DNA from: CAWJKP01 sp963843465
Lineage (GTDB): Bacteria > Planctomycetota > Planctomycetia > Pirellulales > Thermoguttaceae
DNA length: 64,000 bases
NCBI GenBank assembly: GCA_963843465.1
Contig: CAWJKP010000004.1
Location: 1 to 64,000 of the forward strand
Direction of reading: 5' to 3'
Each line of letters begins with the position of its first letter. Positions within the stretch are counted from its first letter, which is position 1. This document shows positions 18,382-26,996 of the stretch, piece by piece. The notes beneath the pieces are model-generated. The model was not told where the DNA came from and made no database searches. It worked only from the letters and a program-made list of their open reading frames with translations. Made by a program: the position numbers and the translations under genes.

Positions 18382-18726
18382 TCAGCTCATCTGGATCTTG
18401 CCCACCGGGGCCAGATAAATGACGAACTCCTCGGACCCATCCACCCGCACCAGCCGGTCCATCAACTGCTGATGGTACGCCGCCACGGCGCAGGTTCCCG
18501 CTCCGACAGCCTCGCAGGCCAGATACAGGTTCTGGCAGACGTGCCCGGCGTCCAGGGCGATGACTTTGTGGGCGGTCAGCCCGTAGCGCCACTCCATGCG
18601 GTACGGGAAGACGCCGCCCATCTCTTCCACTGATACTTCCAGGAAGCGCCTCCGCGTGGCCAGAAAGGCGTTGCTGCGGGAAGCCGCGGCATGGCGCCGG
18701 GAAGTCGCGGAGCGGCTAACTGCCAC
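18382..18726 (-). pseudogene. C-terminal fragment of a nitroreductase/SagB-type FMN protein
   Basis: The conserved part begins at about FPYRMEWRYGLTAHKVIALD and continues DAGHVCQNLYLACEAVGAG, GTCAVAAYHQQLMDRL and EEFVIYLAPVGKI, the C-terminal third of nitroreductase-fold (SagB-like) enzymes, including the 'HVCQNLYL' helix. The N-terminal two thirds, with most FMN contacts, are missing; the first 25 residues are low-complexity and non-homologous. It is probably inactive. It sits head-to-tail with another truncated gene, part of the run of fragments that starts here. Confidence 0.65.
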
Positions 18727-18789
18727 CGCAGGCGCGGGGGGGTTGGGATTGGCTGACCCGGCAGGCAGCGTCGCGTCAATCCCAAGACA

Positions 18790-19434
18790 TCACTTTCTGG
18801 ACTTTTCATTCGCCGAATCCGCGGAAAGGCTCGCGTCCCACACCTTCAGCGTCCCGTCCCAACTGCCGCTCGCGATCCGTTTGCCATCCGCGCTGAAGGC
18901 CACGCCATGCACCACTTCGGTATGCCCCTTGAGCGTGACCTGGTTCTGGTTAAACAACGTGTAAAGATAGCTGTATTCCCAACCACGAAAGTCCGCGCGG
19001 CAAGAGTCGAGATAGGACCATGCCACCCTGACGTTGTTTGTTTCCCATTCTCGCTGGGCCGAGTGGATGTTGCTCGCGTAAAGCAACCATTCCGCGCGAA
19101 GAAGCTGCTTTTCGGCCTCGCGGCGGGCCGCGGTTTCCCCGACCAGAGCGCTTTCGGCGAGGGATTTTTCCTTCTCAACCTGGCGACGGGCCGCCGTTTC
19201 CCCAGCCAACGCGCTTACGGCACGGTTCCGGGCATGGGACGTGGTGACATAGCCGATGCTCGCCACGACCGCCACCAATACCACCAACAGAGCGGCCGCC
19301 GCCTTGGCCTCGGTCAGCACCCGGGCCCGGCGGGTCTCCGACTGGAGCGTCGAGGCGTGGGGCACCTTCAGGGCAATCTCGCGGTCCAGCAGCGGGTCGC
19401 GGGCGCGGTAGACCGAGTCGGCGACCAGCCACAC
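18790..19434 (-). pseudogene. Kinase/WD40 protein with its kinase core and most WD repeats deleted
   Basis: The frame opens inside a kinase N-lobe (ARDPLLDREIALKVPHA), with the ATP-binding lysine. At AKAAA it jumps directly to a membrane helix (LLVVLVAVVASIGYVTTSHA), a coiled region of alternating GETAARRQ and GETAARREAEK, and a single WD40 repeat (VTLKGHTEVVHGVAFSADGK...). The catalytic loop, activation segment and the remaining WD repeats are absent. Joining is in frame. A complete relative would be a kinase with a C-terminal WD40 propeller of 1,000 or more residues, so this is an internally deleted remnant. Confidence 0.7.
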
Positions 19435-19584
19435 CCGGGCCGGTTCGGGTACAGACCATGCGGACTACCATGGTCCACTTGACGGCACTCAGCCGGCGCG
19501 TGGTACCCACGCCCATGATCGAGGCCGAGATTACGTCGGTGGTCGATAACGGGATGCCACGGTGGGCGTTCCCTACAGTTCATC

Positions 19585-21252
19585 TCAACGAGCTTTGGCC
19601 TTTTCGCCTTTCTTGGCCGGCGGAAGATCCTCCAGGGCCAAGCGGCGAAACTCTTCCAGGTGACGGCTCCAAGACTCTTCGAGCCCCCGCACTTTGTCGG
19701 GCTTTTCGGCCGCAAGGTTCCGCGACTCCGAGCGGTCGGACTTCAGGTCGTACAGCTCCCATGGCGAGTCCTTGGCCGCCACCAGCTTCCAGTCGCCCAT
19801 GCGGATGGCGCGGTTGCCGATGTGGTACCACCAGAGGTAGTCGTGCGTGACGGAGCCGTCTTTGGCCAGCGCCGGCACCAGGCTCTTGCCCGGCGGAGGC
19901 GGAACCGGCCGGCCGGCGAAGGTCGCCGGCCAGCGGCCGCCGGCCACTTCCAGGATCGTCGGCGCCAGGTCGATCAAGTGGCCCGGATCGTGGCGCAGTT
20001 GGCCGCGGGCGGGGATGCCCCGCGGCCAGTGCACGATCAGCGGCGTGGTGATGCCGCCTTCATGGACCCAGGACTTGTGCAGGCGAAAGGGGGTGTTGGC
20101 CGCGCTGGACCAGCCCGGGCCGATGCAAAGGAAACTCTTCGCCGAGCCGGGCGCCGCGGTGCGGTCGTGCCCGTCGCCGCGGATCATCTGTTCGGCGCTG
20201 GCGCCGTTGTCGGAGAGGAAGAAGATCAAGGTGTTCTCGAAGGCGTCCATCGCTTTGAGCTGATCGACGACGCGTCCGATTTCGCTATCCATGCGATGGA
20301 TCATGGCCGCATGGATCGCCATCTTGATTGGCTGGAACTGCTGCTGCACGGCGCTCAAGCGGCTCCAGGGGATCGCCCGGGCCACCTCGCCCGGGCCGAT
20401 CCGCTCTTGCAGGGCCTCTTCCGGCAGGTTCCAACTGGGCACCATGTCAGGATCAAGAGGAGAAAGAGGGCAGTTGATCAGTCCCATCGCGGTCATCCGC
20501 TGCCAGCGCTCTTGCCGCAGCGCGTCCCAGCCCGCCAGGTAGCGATGGCGGTAGCCGTCGATCTCCTCACGGGGCGCCTGCACCGGGAAGTGCGGCTCGG
20601 TAAAAGCCAGGTAGAGAAAGAAGGGGTGGCCCGCATGCTTCTGTGCGTGATCTCGCAATTGGCCGATGGCGCGATCCGCAATCGCCGTGCTCGCATAGTA
20701 ACCTTCGTCGGAGTTCAGCGGCTCCAGCGGCCGGTCGTCCGCGTTATACCTAGCGGCGGGGAGGAAGTGGTGGTCCGTGTCGCTATAGTTAAAGGAGCGG
20801 TCGAATCCGCCGGCAAGGGGCGTGCCGTCGACGTGCCACTTGCCGGAATGATAGGAGCGGTAGCCCAGCGGGCGGAGCAGCTCCGGCAGCAACCGAGCCC
20901 ACGCCGGGCGCTTGCCATTGACGCCGCCGACCTGGGAGCCGGGCAGCCCGTCGCGCCGCACCTGCTGGGCGTAATAGCCGGTGAGGATGCTCGCCCGCGA
21001 AGGCCAGCAGCGGGCCGTGTTGTAGAACTGCGTGAACCGCACCCCGCCCTTGGCCAGCCGATCGAGGTTCGGCGTGCGGATCTCGCCGCCGTAGCAACCG
21101 GCATCGGAAAACCCCATGTCGTCCGCGAGGACAAGGACGATGTTCGGCCGCTGTACTCCCGGCTTCTCCTGGCCACTGGCCGCGCGGCCCGTGTTACCCT
21201 CGATGCCACCAATGCAAACCGCTGTGAACGCCGCGAGAAGAACCGATCGCAT
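19585..21252 (-). CDS. Secreted arylsulfatase
   Basis: The 555-residue protein has an N-terminal signal (MRSVLLAAFTAVCIGG) and a complete type I sulfatase domain. PNIVLVLADDMGFSDAG holds the paired metal-binding aspartates. ARCWPSRASILTGYY carries the CxPSR motif whose cysteine (residue 82) would be converted to formylglycine. YHSGKWH provides the catalytic lysine/histidine, and FFLSDNGAS the second metal pair. The C-terminal subdomain ends with the typical MGDWKLV and LYDLKSDRSESRNLA segments. It needs an FGE-type activator; the FGE-like domains nearby lack the cysteine pair, so activation must come from elsewhere. Substrate is not predictable. Confidence 0.95.
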   Translation of the reverse strand: MRSVLLAAFTAVCIGGIEGNTGRAASGQEKPGVQRPNIVLVLADDMGFSDAGCYGGEIRTPNLDRLAKGGVRFTQFYNTARCWPSRASILTGYYAQQVRRDGLPGSQVGGVNGKRPAWARLLPELLRPLGYRSYHSGKWHVDGTPLAGGFDRSFNYSDTDHHFLPAARYNADDRPLEPLNSDEGYYASTAIADRAIGQLRDHAQKHAGHPFFLYLAFTEPHFPVQAPREEIDGYRHRYLAGWDALRQERWQRMTAMGLINCPLSPLDPDMVPSWNLPEEALQERIGPGEVARAIPWSRLSAVQQQFQPIKMAIHAAMIHRMDSEIGRVVDQLKAMDAFENTLIFFLSDNGASAEQMIRGDGHDRTAAPGSAKSFLCIGPGWSSAANTPFRLHKSWVHEGGITTPLIVHWPRGIPARGQLRHDPGHLIDLAPTILEVAGGRWPATFAGRPVPPPPGKSLVPALAKDGSVTHDYLWWYHIGNRAIRMGDWKLVAAKDSPWELYDLKSDRSESRNLAAEKPDKVRGLEESWSRHLEEFRRLALEDLPPAKKGEKAKAR

Positions 21253-21296
21253 GATTTCCGCCTCCAGTCAGCTTGCGTAAGACGGGGGTCCAGCGA

Positions 21297-21800
21297 CTAC
21301 CGCCCAGCCTTCTCCGCCTCCCCTCGCATCGGGACGAATCGCACCGGGGCAACGGACTCGCGGCGGATCGTGCCGTCCTTCCGTTTCTCGATCAACAACA
21401 GTTCCTGGAAGAAGCGTCCCACTGGGATGGCCAGCCGACCGCCGGGAGCCAGTTGCTCGACGAGCGGCTGCGGCACATGATCTGGCGCGGCAGCCACGAT
21501 GATGATGTCGAAGGGGGTCTTCTCGGGCCAGCCCCGATAACCGTCCCCTGTGCGGACCGTGATGTTCCTGTAGCCCATCTTGGCCAGCCGCTCCTGGGCA
21601 CTGTCGGCAAGCGGCTTGAGAATCTCGATGCTGTAGACGGGCGATGAGGACGGCGGCGGGGTAGGCTCAGCACACAGGAGAACCGCCGTCCGAGGTCGCC
21701 AGCCCAGCAGACTGGTGCCGATTACCATGACAACCATCAGCCCGATGGCCAGACGAATCGCAGTGGGACGGGCGAGTCTTGGCTGCCGTGTCGTCTCCAT
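21297..21800 (-). pseudogene. Protein-L-isoaspartate O-methyltransferase remnant (internal deletion)
   Basis: Start ATG at 21800 (METTRQPRLA), followed by a membrane segment. From VYSIEILKPLADSAQERL onward the sequence is the C-terminal half of a Pcm-type methyltransferase: MGYRNITVRTGDGYRGWP, FDIIIVAAAPDHVP, LVEQLAPGGRLAIPVG. The SAM-binding glycine loop (motif I, EIGTGSGY) that should precede VYSIEI is missing, and a Pro/Ser stretch sits in its place. The join is in frame. Without motif I it cannot bind SAM normally. Confidence 0.7.
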
Positions 21801-22078
21801 GACAACCTCTGAGCAATCGAAGAACTCACTCGCGGTAGACCCACGCAAACCGCGAGATCAGTTCATCCGGCGATGCAGTCTATTCTACCCTTTTGACGAG
21901 CAAGTGAACACCGGCGGGCTACGGCTCAATCTCCGCCACCGACCAGGCAACCCGGCTGGGGAGATACGCCCCTGACAGCAATCACGGTCAATCTTAACGG
22001 GGACCTACTGGGAGCTGTAACCAGCCACATTGGCCTCACTGGTGCTGGGGTCCCCAGTTGTGGCAGGGCTCGAAGGTG

Positions 22079-22495
22079 CTACGCGGCTGCGTCAGGCTCG
22101 ATGACCCTCATTTGCTGCCAGCGACCCTGAAGAAACCTGGCCAGATAGATCAGTCCGAGCGAGCAAATCCATACTGTGATTACGGTCCAGCACCAGAGCA
22201 GACCCCAACCCTGGCGCGTCACGCCCCACCAGGTTGCCAAGAGCGGCGGGGGCGACGTCGCCAGCGTGGTCCAAAGGATGAATCGCATGTCGCCGGCACC
22301 GCGGATCGCGCTGACGAAAACCACGTTCAAGGCGTCGAACAGGCAGTAGGCCGCGACGAAACGCAGCAGCACGACGGTCGTTTCCCGTAACGGTCCAAAG
22401 ACCTCGGAGACCACCAACGGCAACGACACTCGCAGCACTTCCCGTCCACCGCAGGGGCGGGTCCACCAGTCGTGAAGTCTGCCCAATCGCGTCAT
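22079..22495 (-). pseudogene. MATE-family efflux transporter remnant (central deletion)
   Basis: The first 35 residues (GGREVLRVSLPLVVSE) match the N-terminal start of MATE transporters, and the frame then jumps to a late segment (VAAYCLFDALNVVFVSAIRGAGDMRF) with the GAGD motif and the last three helices. About 300 residues, including most transmembrane helices, are missing. The join is in frame at about VVSE/VFGPLRETT. It cannot form a complete transporter. Confidence 0.65.
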
Positions 22496-22567
22496 TACGT
22501 GCCCTGGGCGACTGGATGGTGGCGGCGGCCAAAAGTGTTGAACGGTGACTGCATCGGCCTATGTGGG

Positions 22568-22681
22568 CTAAGGCTCGATCTTCATCCCCAGCAGCTCCAG
22601 CAACTCCCGAATCCAATCCGAATGTCCGGGCCAAGCGGCTGCGGTGAGCAGATTACCGACGACAACGGCCTTGGCGCCTTC
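22568..22681 (-). pseudogene. DJ-1/PfpI-family C-terminal remnant
   Basis: Only the last 37 residues remain: EGAKAVVVGNLLTAAAWPG followed by HSDWIRELLELLG and a stop at 22568. This is the typical end of PfpI/DJ-1 proteins ('VVDGNLITA...P..L..F...LL'). The nucleophilic cysteine region is absent. It starts exactly where the Sir2 gene ends, so a deletion brought them together. Confidence 0.55.
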
Positions 22682-23507
22682 AGCCAATACGACCGATCAT
22701 CCTATCCACCGCCTCGATCGCCTGCAACGCGCCCACCGGCAAGACGATGCTGCCCGGCGGCGCCCCGATGTCCCGAGGGTTCACGCGGATGAGCTGCCCG
22801 CCTCGACGCTCACATTCCCGCCGCACGATGGGCACGCCCGAGCCGGCCCCGAACTCGATCACCACAAGACGGTTTCCTGTAACCCCGCCAAGCCATTGGC
22901 GGTATCGTTGCTCTTGCTCCTCCGCGCGATGCGGCATCCACTCCCAGTCGTCAAACATCAGCACGTTGGGGCGGGCCAGACCGCCGCAGCGGATACACTG
23001 GGGCAGCGGCTGCCGGGCACGAATCGTGGCCTCGTCCACCGAGACGGTCGTATCGTCCGCCGACCAAATCTCCTCCGTGCAGCCTCGGACACATTGAAGG
23101 TGGCGGATCGAACCGTGACATTCCATCACCCTCTCCGGCGGAAAACCGGCTCGCTGGAAGTGCCCATCGACATTGCTGGTGAAGACGAAGCAGCCTCGCG
23201 GGCGGCCTTCGCCCCAGCGGTGAAGAATTGCGAAGCCGGCATGCGGGGCCGTAGCCCGGTAGAGATTGAGCCGGTGGCCGAAGAAGCCCCAGGCTTGCTC
23301 AGGATCGCGATGGAACCAGACGGGATTGGAGATTTCCTCAAACCGCCGGCCGCGGAAGGCCGGGTAGGCCCGCCAGAAACCCTCGGGGCCGCGGAAGTCG
23401 GGCAGGCCGGAGTCCACGCCCATGCCCGCCCCGGCACCAATCAGCAAGGCATCGGCAGTAGCGATGGCTTCGGCCGCTCGTTGGCAGGCTTGCTCCAAGT
23501 CGTTCAT
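22680..23507 (-). CDS. Sir2-family NAD-dependent protein deacylase
   Basis: Start ATG at 23507 (MNDLEQACQ), overlapping the stop of the upstream Nudix fragment by ATGA, so translation was probably coupled. All Sir2 motifs are present: GAGAGMGVDSGLPDFRG, FTSNVDGHFQRAGF (NAD-binding Asn and Asp), MECHGSIRHLQC (catalytic His), a Cys set (CVRGC and CIRCG) for zinc, and GAGSGVPIVR. It is 275 residues, the usual length. It transfers acyl groups from lysine to NAD, releasing nicotinamide. Downstream, its stop abuts a PfpI remnant, so its last residues may be altered. Confidence 0.9.
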   Translation of the reverse strand: MNDLEQACQRAAEAIATADALLIGAGAGMGVDSGLPDFRGPEGFWRAYPAFRGRRFEEISNPVWFHRDPEQAWGFFGHRLNLYRATAPHAGFAILHRWGEGRPRGCFVFTSNVDGHFQRAGFPPERVMECHGSIRHLQCVRGCTEEIWSADDTTVSVDEATIRARQPLPQCIRCGGLARPNVLMFDDWEWMPHRAEEQEQRYRQWLGGVTGNRLVVIEFGAGSGVPIVRRECERRGGQLIRVNPRDIGAPPGSIVLPVGALQAIEAVDRMIGRIG

Positions 23508-23838
23508 CGGCCGCTCCAAGCTGCGCCTTCGCGTCTGATCACGGTCAGGGGGTAGATTGTGCCCCCGTCTTGGACATACCGCAGGATTTCCCGGACTTCG
23601 GCGCCGCGGAGCACGAGGTCGTCCAATTCGTCCAAGGAGAACCAGCCGGCCCCCAGGGATTCCTCGTCGGGCGCATTTTGGGCGACACCTCGGCTTGCGG
23701 ATGGGCCAGGAAGACGACACGTAATCTGGCCGTTCCGTCCAGCCGAGGCGAGTGCTCCACGCGGAGAATCCCATCCAGGATGACGGGGACGCCCGTTTCC
23801 TCCAACGTCTCCCGCTCGGCCGCCTGGATAATCTCATG
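23504..23838 (-). pseudogene. Nudix hydrolase remnant, N-truncated and frameshifted
   Basis: The visible part starts in the middle of the Nudix box (RETLEETGV) directly at the stop of the upstream esterase gene; the first half of the box is missing. It continues PVILDGILRVEHSPRLDG and VVFLAHPQAEVSPK, then shifts frame near 23685 to NAPDEESLGAGWFSLDEL and ends REGAAWSGR at 23504, with ATGA coupling to sir2. Substrates of intact relatives are nucleoside diphosphate derivatives; a link to NAD metabolism with Sir2 is only suggested by the overlap. Confidence 0.7.
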
Positions 23839-25045
23839 GTCGTGTCGAGGGGTTCAACCAATGCTCCAGGAACGCAAGCTCCAGTTCCAAAGCTTCCTTG
23901 GTCGGCACGTGGGTGGGGCGAGAGGTCATCGCAACGCGATGCTTGCAGCCCAACACGTCGTTGACGGCAATCAGGTGATTCAGTGCCAGCCAACGCTCTG
24001 GTGGGTCTTCCGATCCGCCCGAGACCAATACCGGCCGCGGGGCCATCAAGGCGTGCAGATCCACCAGATCGTCGCCGTCAACGCTCATCTCCCGGTATAA
24101 CCCCGTGCGCGGGTTGGCAGCGGAGGGCACGCCCGGCTTGCGCTCGGTCGCCGGATCGTAACCAAGGTACCACGGTTCCCAATAGTTGACGTTGGGCCTT
24201 CGCTCATCGAACACGATGCCCGGGTCCGACCAGACGGCGCAGGCGAACTTCTCATAGAGGCAGGAGGCGAACATCGCCCACTTGCCGCCGTAGGAGAGCC
24301 CGATGACTCCGATTCGAGCAGGATCAACCTGCGGCACCTGGGCCAGCACCGTGTGGCAATTGGCCGCCGCGTAGGCCAACAGGGTGAGCGGTTGACGGCG
24401 ATACTTGGCGGCGGCCTGAACCAACAGCTTGCGGGTCTCCCCATTGGAGCTGGTGGACCATCCCGGCGTGCCGATAGAAAGCGTCACGAACCCTCGCCGC
24501 ACAAGCTGAAGACCGTAGTCGTGTGTCCCGCGGCCTTTGGCTGCCTGGCCGGGGAGCCCTTCGCCGATGCTGGTCAAAGGCTCGTAGAAGGGGACGAGGA
24601 CGGCGGGAAAGGGCCCCGAGCCGGCTGGGAGCAGCAGGTATCCTTCCGCCAGCGGACCCTCCGGCAGAACCTGGACGCGGACATGCTGCTGCGTATATCC
24701 GTCGCGCTGGACCACTTCCAGCCGTGTAACGGTCGGCCGCGTCAGCAACGGGGGCCAGGGCCCGAGGCGGCGGTGCCATGCCGCAAGGATTTCTTGCCGC
24801 CGCTGGGTCCAGTCCGCGGCTGATTGGACCCGCCTGCCATCCTCAAACAACAAGGGCGACCGATAGTGACCGAACTTGCCGGCATAGTCATCGGGCGGCT
24901 GGCAGTGCTCTTGCAGTCTTGCCCAAAAGGGCTCGGCAGCGAGCGGCCCTCCGGCTTCCGCACCTGCCGGCACACCGCAAAGGCTGCCTAACAGAAGCAC
25001 TGTCAACCGAGCCACGAGTGTACGGGCGACGGCCTGCTTTGACAT
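23834..25045 (-). CDS. Secreted alpha/beta hydrolase (acetyl-xylan-esterase/dienelactone-hydrolase-like)
   Basis: The 403-residue protein has a signal peptide (LTVLLLGSLCGVPAGAEA). The esterase domain includes GPFPAVLVPFYEP, the nucleophile elbow IGLSYGGKWA (serine in GLSYG), VLVSGGSEDPPERW for the acid residue, and the late histidine in TSRPTHVP. It resembles the carbohydrate esterases and 'prolyl-type' hydrolases found near sulfatases in planctomycetes, and probably deacetylates polysaccharide. The C-terminal stop abuts the truncated Nudix gene, but the fold looks complete. Confidence 0.85.
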   Translation of the reverse strand: MSKQAVARTLVARLTVLLLGSLCGVPAGAEAGGPLAAEPFWARLQEHCQPPDDYAGKFGHYRSPLLFEDGRRVQSAADWTQRRQEILAAWHRRLGPWPPLLTRPTVTRLEVVQRDGYTQQHVRVQVLPEGPLAEGYLLLPAGSGPFPAVLVPFYEPLTSIGEGLPGQAAKGRGTHDYGLQLVRRGFVTLSIGTPGWSTSSNGETRKLLVQAAAKYRRQPLTLLAYAAANCHTVLAQVPQVDPARIGVIGLSYGGKWAMFASCLYEKFACAVWSDPGIVFDERRPNVNYWEPWYLGYDPATERKPGVPSAANPRTGLYREMSVDGDDLVDLHALMAPRPVLVSGGSEDPPERWLALNHLIAVNDVLGCKHRVAMTSRPTHVPTKEALELELAFLEHWLNPSTRP

Positions 25046-25175
25046 GATACGACACTCCTGTGAGACGGCAGATCATCCCGCTCTTCAAGGACCGCTTGCC
25101 GCTTACCACGATACCTGACCTTTCACAGCCTTGCCGCCGTGCTCCACGAGTTTGTTTCGCAGGTAGATGTGGGGG

Positions 25176-25520
25176 CTACCTCTCCTGTTGGATAACAGTC
25201 TCCTCAAGCTGCGACCTGGCGGGAACCACGGTTGCCTGGTGGCGCTCGACCTCCTCGGCGATGTCTCGCAGCACATCTGGGTGGGCCGTGGCGATGTCGA
25301 ACCGCTCCGAGGGGTCGTGGCCCAGATGATACAGCAGCGGCGGATCATGCTTGACCGGCTTGTCGGGGCCGTAGGCGGATTGCGTGACGAAGTGAGCCTT
25401 GTACGGCCCCTTGCGGGCCGCGTAGAGCCGAGTGCCGCGGTAGTAGAAGAAGACCTGCCGCGGGCTTGGCCCTGTACCGAACAGCAGCCGGCTGATGTCC
25501 AGACCGGCACGCTTGATCAC
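25176..25520 (-). pseudogene. Arylsulfatase C-terminal fragment
   Basis: About 114 residues (RAGLDISRLLFGTGPSPR, QVFFYYRGTRLYAARKGPYK, LLYHLGHDPSERFDIATAH) match the C-terminal subdomain of type I sulfatases. The catalytic domain with CxPSR and the metal ligands is missing. It begins at the stop of the neighbouring lectin-like gene (25517), with no start codon of its own. It is probably the left-over end of a deleted sulfatase. Confidence 0.7.
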
Positions 25521-26200
25521 TTCTCCAATCGGACAACGCGGAAATGGCTGAAGGTAGCCCAGCGGTCCGGGTCGTTCTTCGGAGCGTAACCGGCGTGTAG
25601 GCAGATTCTCGCGGGGCCATGGACCGGCAACTCCCGGTTGCCGACCGTGCGCCACGGTTCCTGCGCCGTCGTACGGTACTCTCCTGTGATCTGGGTGCCG
25701 AGCACCCGCAGACGCAGCCAGATGCCGTCATTCTGGTAAGGGGTATCGCCAAAGGGGGGCTGCGGAATTCCCGCCTTTTCGACCACCCACAGCACCGTCG
25801 GTTTGCCGTCGATCTGCTCCTTGTTGAGGGTCACGTAATGGTCGTCGTCGTAGTACCACATCAACCCGGCATGCTCGTACGGCTGCGTGGGCCGATTCTC
25901 GACGAAGACCTCGACCGCCAACTCCCCGCCTTGCACCTCGGGCGGTGTGCGGACCAGATAGTTCCGGCCATCCCGGTTCTTCATCCACGAGGAGCCGCCG
26001 GTGGGGCGAATCTGGAACTTGCCCGCAACGACCCGCCAGTTCGGCGGATCTTCATAAACCCAGGACCAGCCATCGCCCAGCTTTCCGGCAAATTCATCCT
26101 CAAACAGGACCCGCTGGCGATCAGCCGCCCGCGCAACTGTCGCGCTGGACAGCATGACGACTGTGAACACCAGTACCAACCACAACGAACGGTGGATCAT
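25517..26200 (-). CDS. Secreted DUF1349/lectin-like concanavalin-fold protein
   Basis: ATG at 26200 (MIHRSLWLVLVFTVV) opens a signal peptide; an in-frame ATG five codons upstream is also possible. The mature part (VLFEDEFAGKLGDGWSWV, WRVVAGKFQIRPTGG, HAGLMWYYDDDHYVTLNKE, GIWLRLRVLGTQITGEYRT) is the jelly-roll of DUF1349-type proteins (regulation-of-enolase-like, concanavalin-like). Such domains bind carbohydrate and often stand alone or C-terminal to glycosidases. It is complete at 227 residues, bordered downstream by a sulfatase fragment. No catalytic residues are evident. Confidence 0.8.
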   Translation of the reverse strand: MIHRSLWLVLVFTVVMLSSATVARAADRQRVLFEDEFAGKLGDGWSWVYEDPPNWRVVAGKFQIRPTGGSSWMKNRDGRNYLVRTPPEVQGGELAVEVFVENRPTQPYEHAGLMWYYDDDHYVTLNKEQIDGKPTVLWVVEKAGIPQPPFGDTPYQNDGIWLRLRVLGTQITGEYRTTAQEPWRTVGNRELPVHGPARICLHAGYAPKNDPDRWATFSHFRVVRLEK

Positions 26201-26415
26201 CTTTTCGTCCTCCAACTCCGCTGACGCGATGGGAGGGCTGGCCGACGCCGGATTGTCCGACGCCAGCCAGACCCAAGCAACAATCTATTCTACCAGGGGT
26301 TCTCCAGGGCATCCAGGCGAAGCGGCAGCTCGACAACGCGGCCCCGTTCACCATAGGATTGCTACAACGGCAGCCCTAAAGCAGACCAGCTCCCAGTCCC
26401 CCGGAGACCCGACCC

Positions 26416-26874
26416 ATGAAGCGATTCCTCCCCATCCTGTCGTGGCTTGTCCTTGGTCTTGCGAATTACGCTTGGGTGCGAACCGAAAAGGCCTACGGCG
26501 ATTTCGTCCTGGAGTTGGAATGGAAGGCCCTCAAGAAAGAGAAGTACGACTCGGGCGTTTTCATCCGTGCGGTGTCCCCGCCCGCCGGAACGTCTCCGTG
26601 GCCGGAGCGCAACCAGGTCAACCTGCGTCAGGACCTCATGGGCAACATCGCGGACTATAAGGGAGCGGTCGCTCGAACCGACCTGGTAAAGCCGGGCGAC
26701 TGGAACCACTTCCGACTGGTCGTCGTCGGCAAGACAGCCGAGTTGCTGATCAACGGCAAGCAGGCATGGAAGATCGACAACCTCAGTCCGGCCACTGGTC
26801 TGATCGGTCTACAGTGTGAAGTGCCCGGCGGCGGGCAGTTCCTCATCCGCAATGTTCGCATCAGCGAGCGGTAG
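26416..26874 (+). pseudogene. DUF1080 (3-keto-disaccharide hydrolase-like) protein with internal deletion
   Basis: A signal-like N-terminus (MKRFLPILSWLVLGLA) passes directly into WVRTEKAYGDFVLELEWKA, the middle of a DUF1080 domain. The expected opening 'LFDGKTLDGW' with its surrounding strands (about 60 residues) is missing. The rest is normal: DSGVFIRAV, NIADYKGAVA, GDWNHFRLVVVG, LQCEVPGGGQFLIRNVRI. The gap is in frame. The domain may not fold without its first strands. DUF1080 proteins are extremely common in planctomycetes and bind or cleave glycosides. Confidence 0.75.
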
Positions 26875-26996
26875 CAGCCCGTCCCCCGGCGGCCTGACCC
26901 GGTTCTCGCCGACGCCGTTTTGACCCTGCTACCGGACTTCCAGGCCGGCCAACCGCCGGGCCAGAGCGATTATCCCGCCGTCAAAGTGCGTGTCGA

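Noticed and set aside
19660..21480. 606-codon plus-strand open frame opposite the sulfatase
   Set aside because: The minus strand encodes a complete sulfatase with all motifs; the plus frame is an Arg/Ala-rich shadow.
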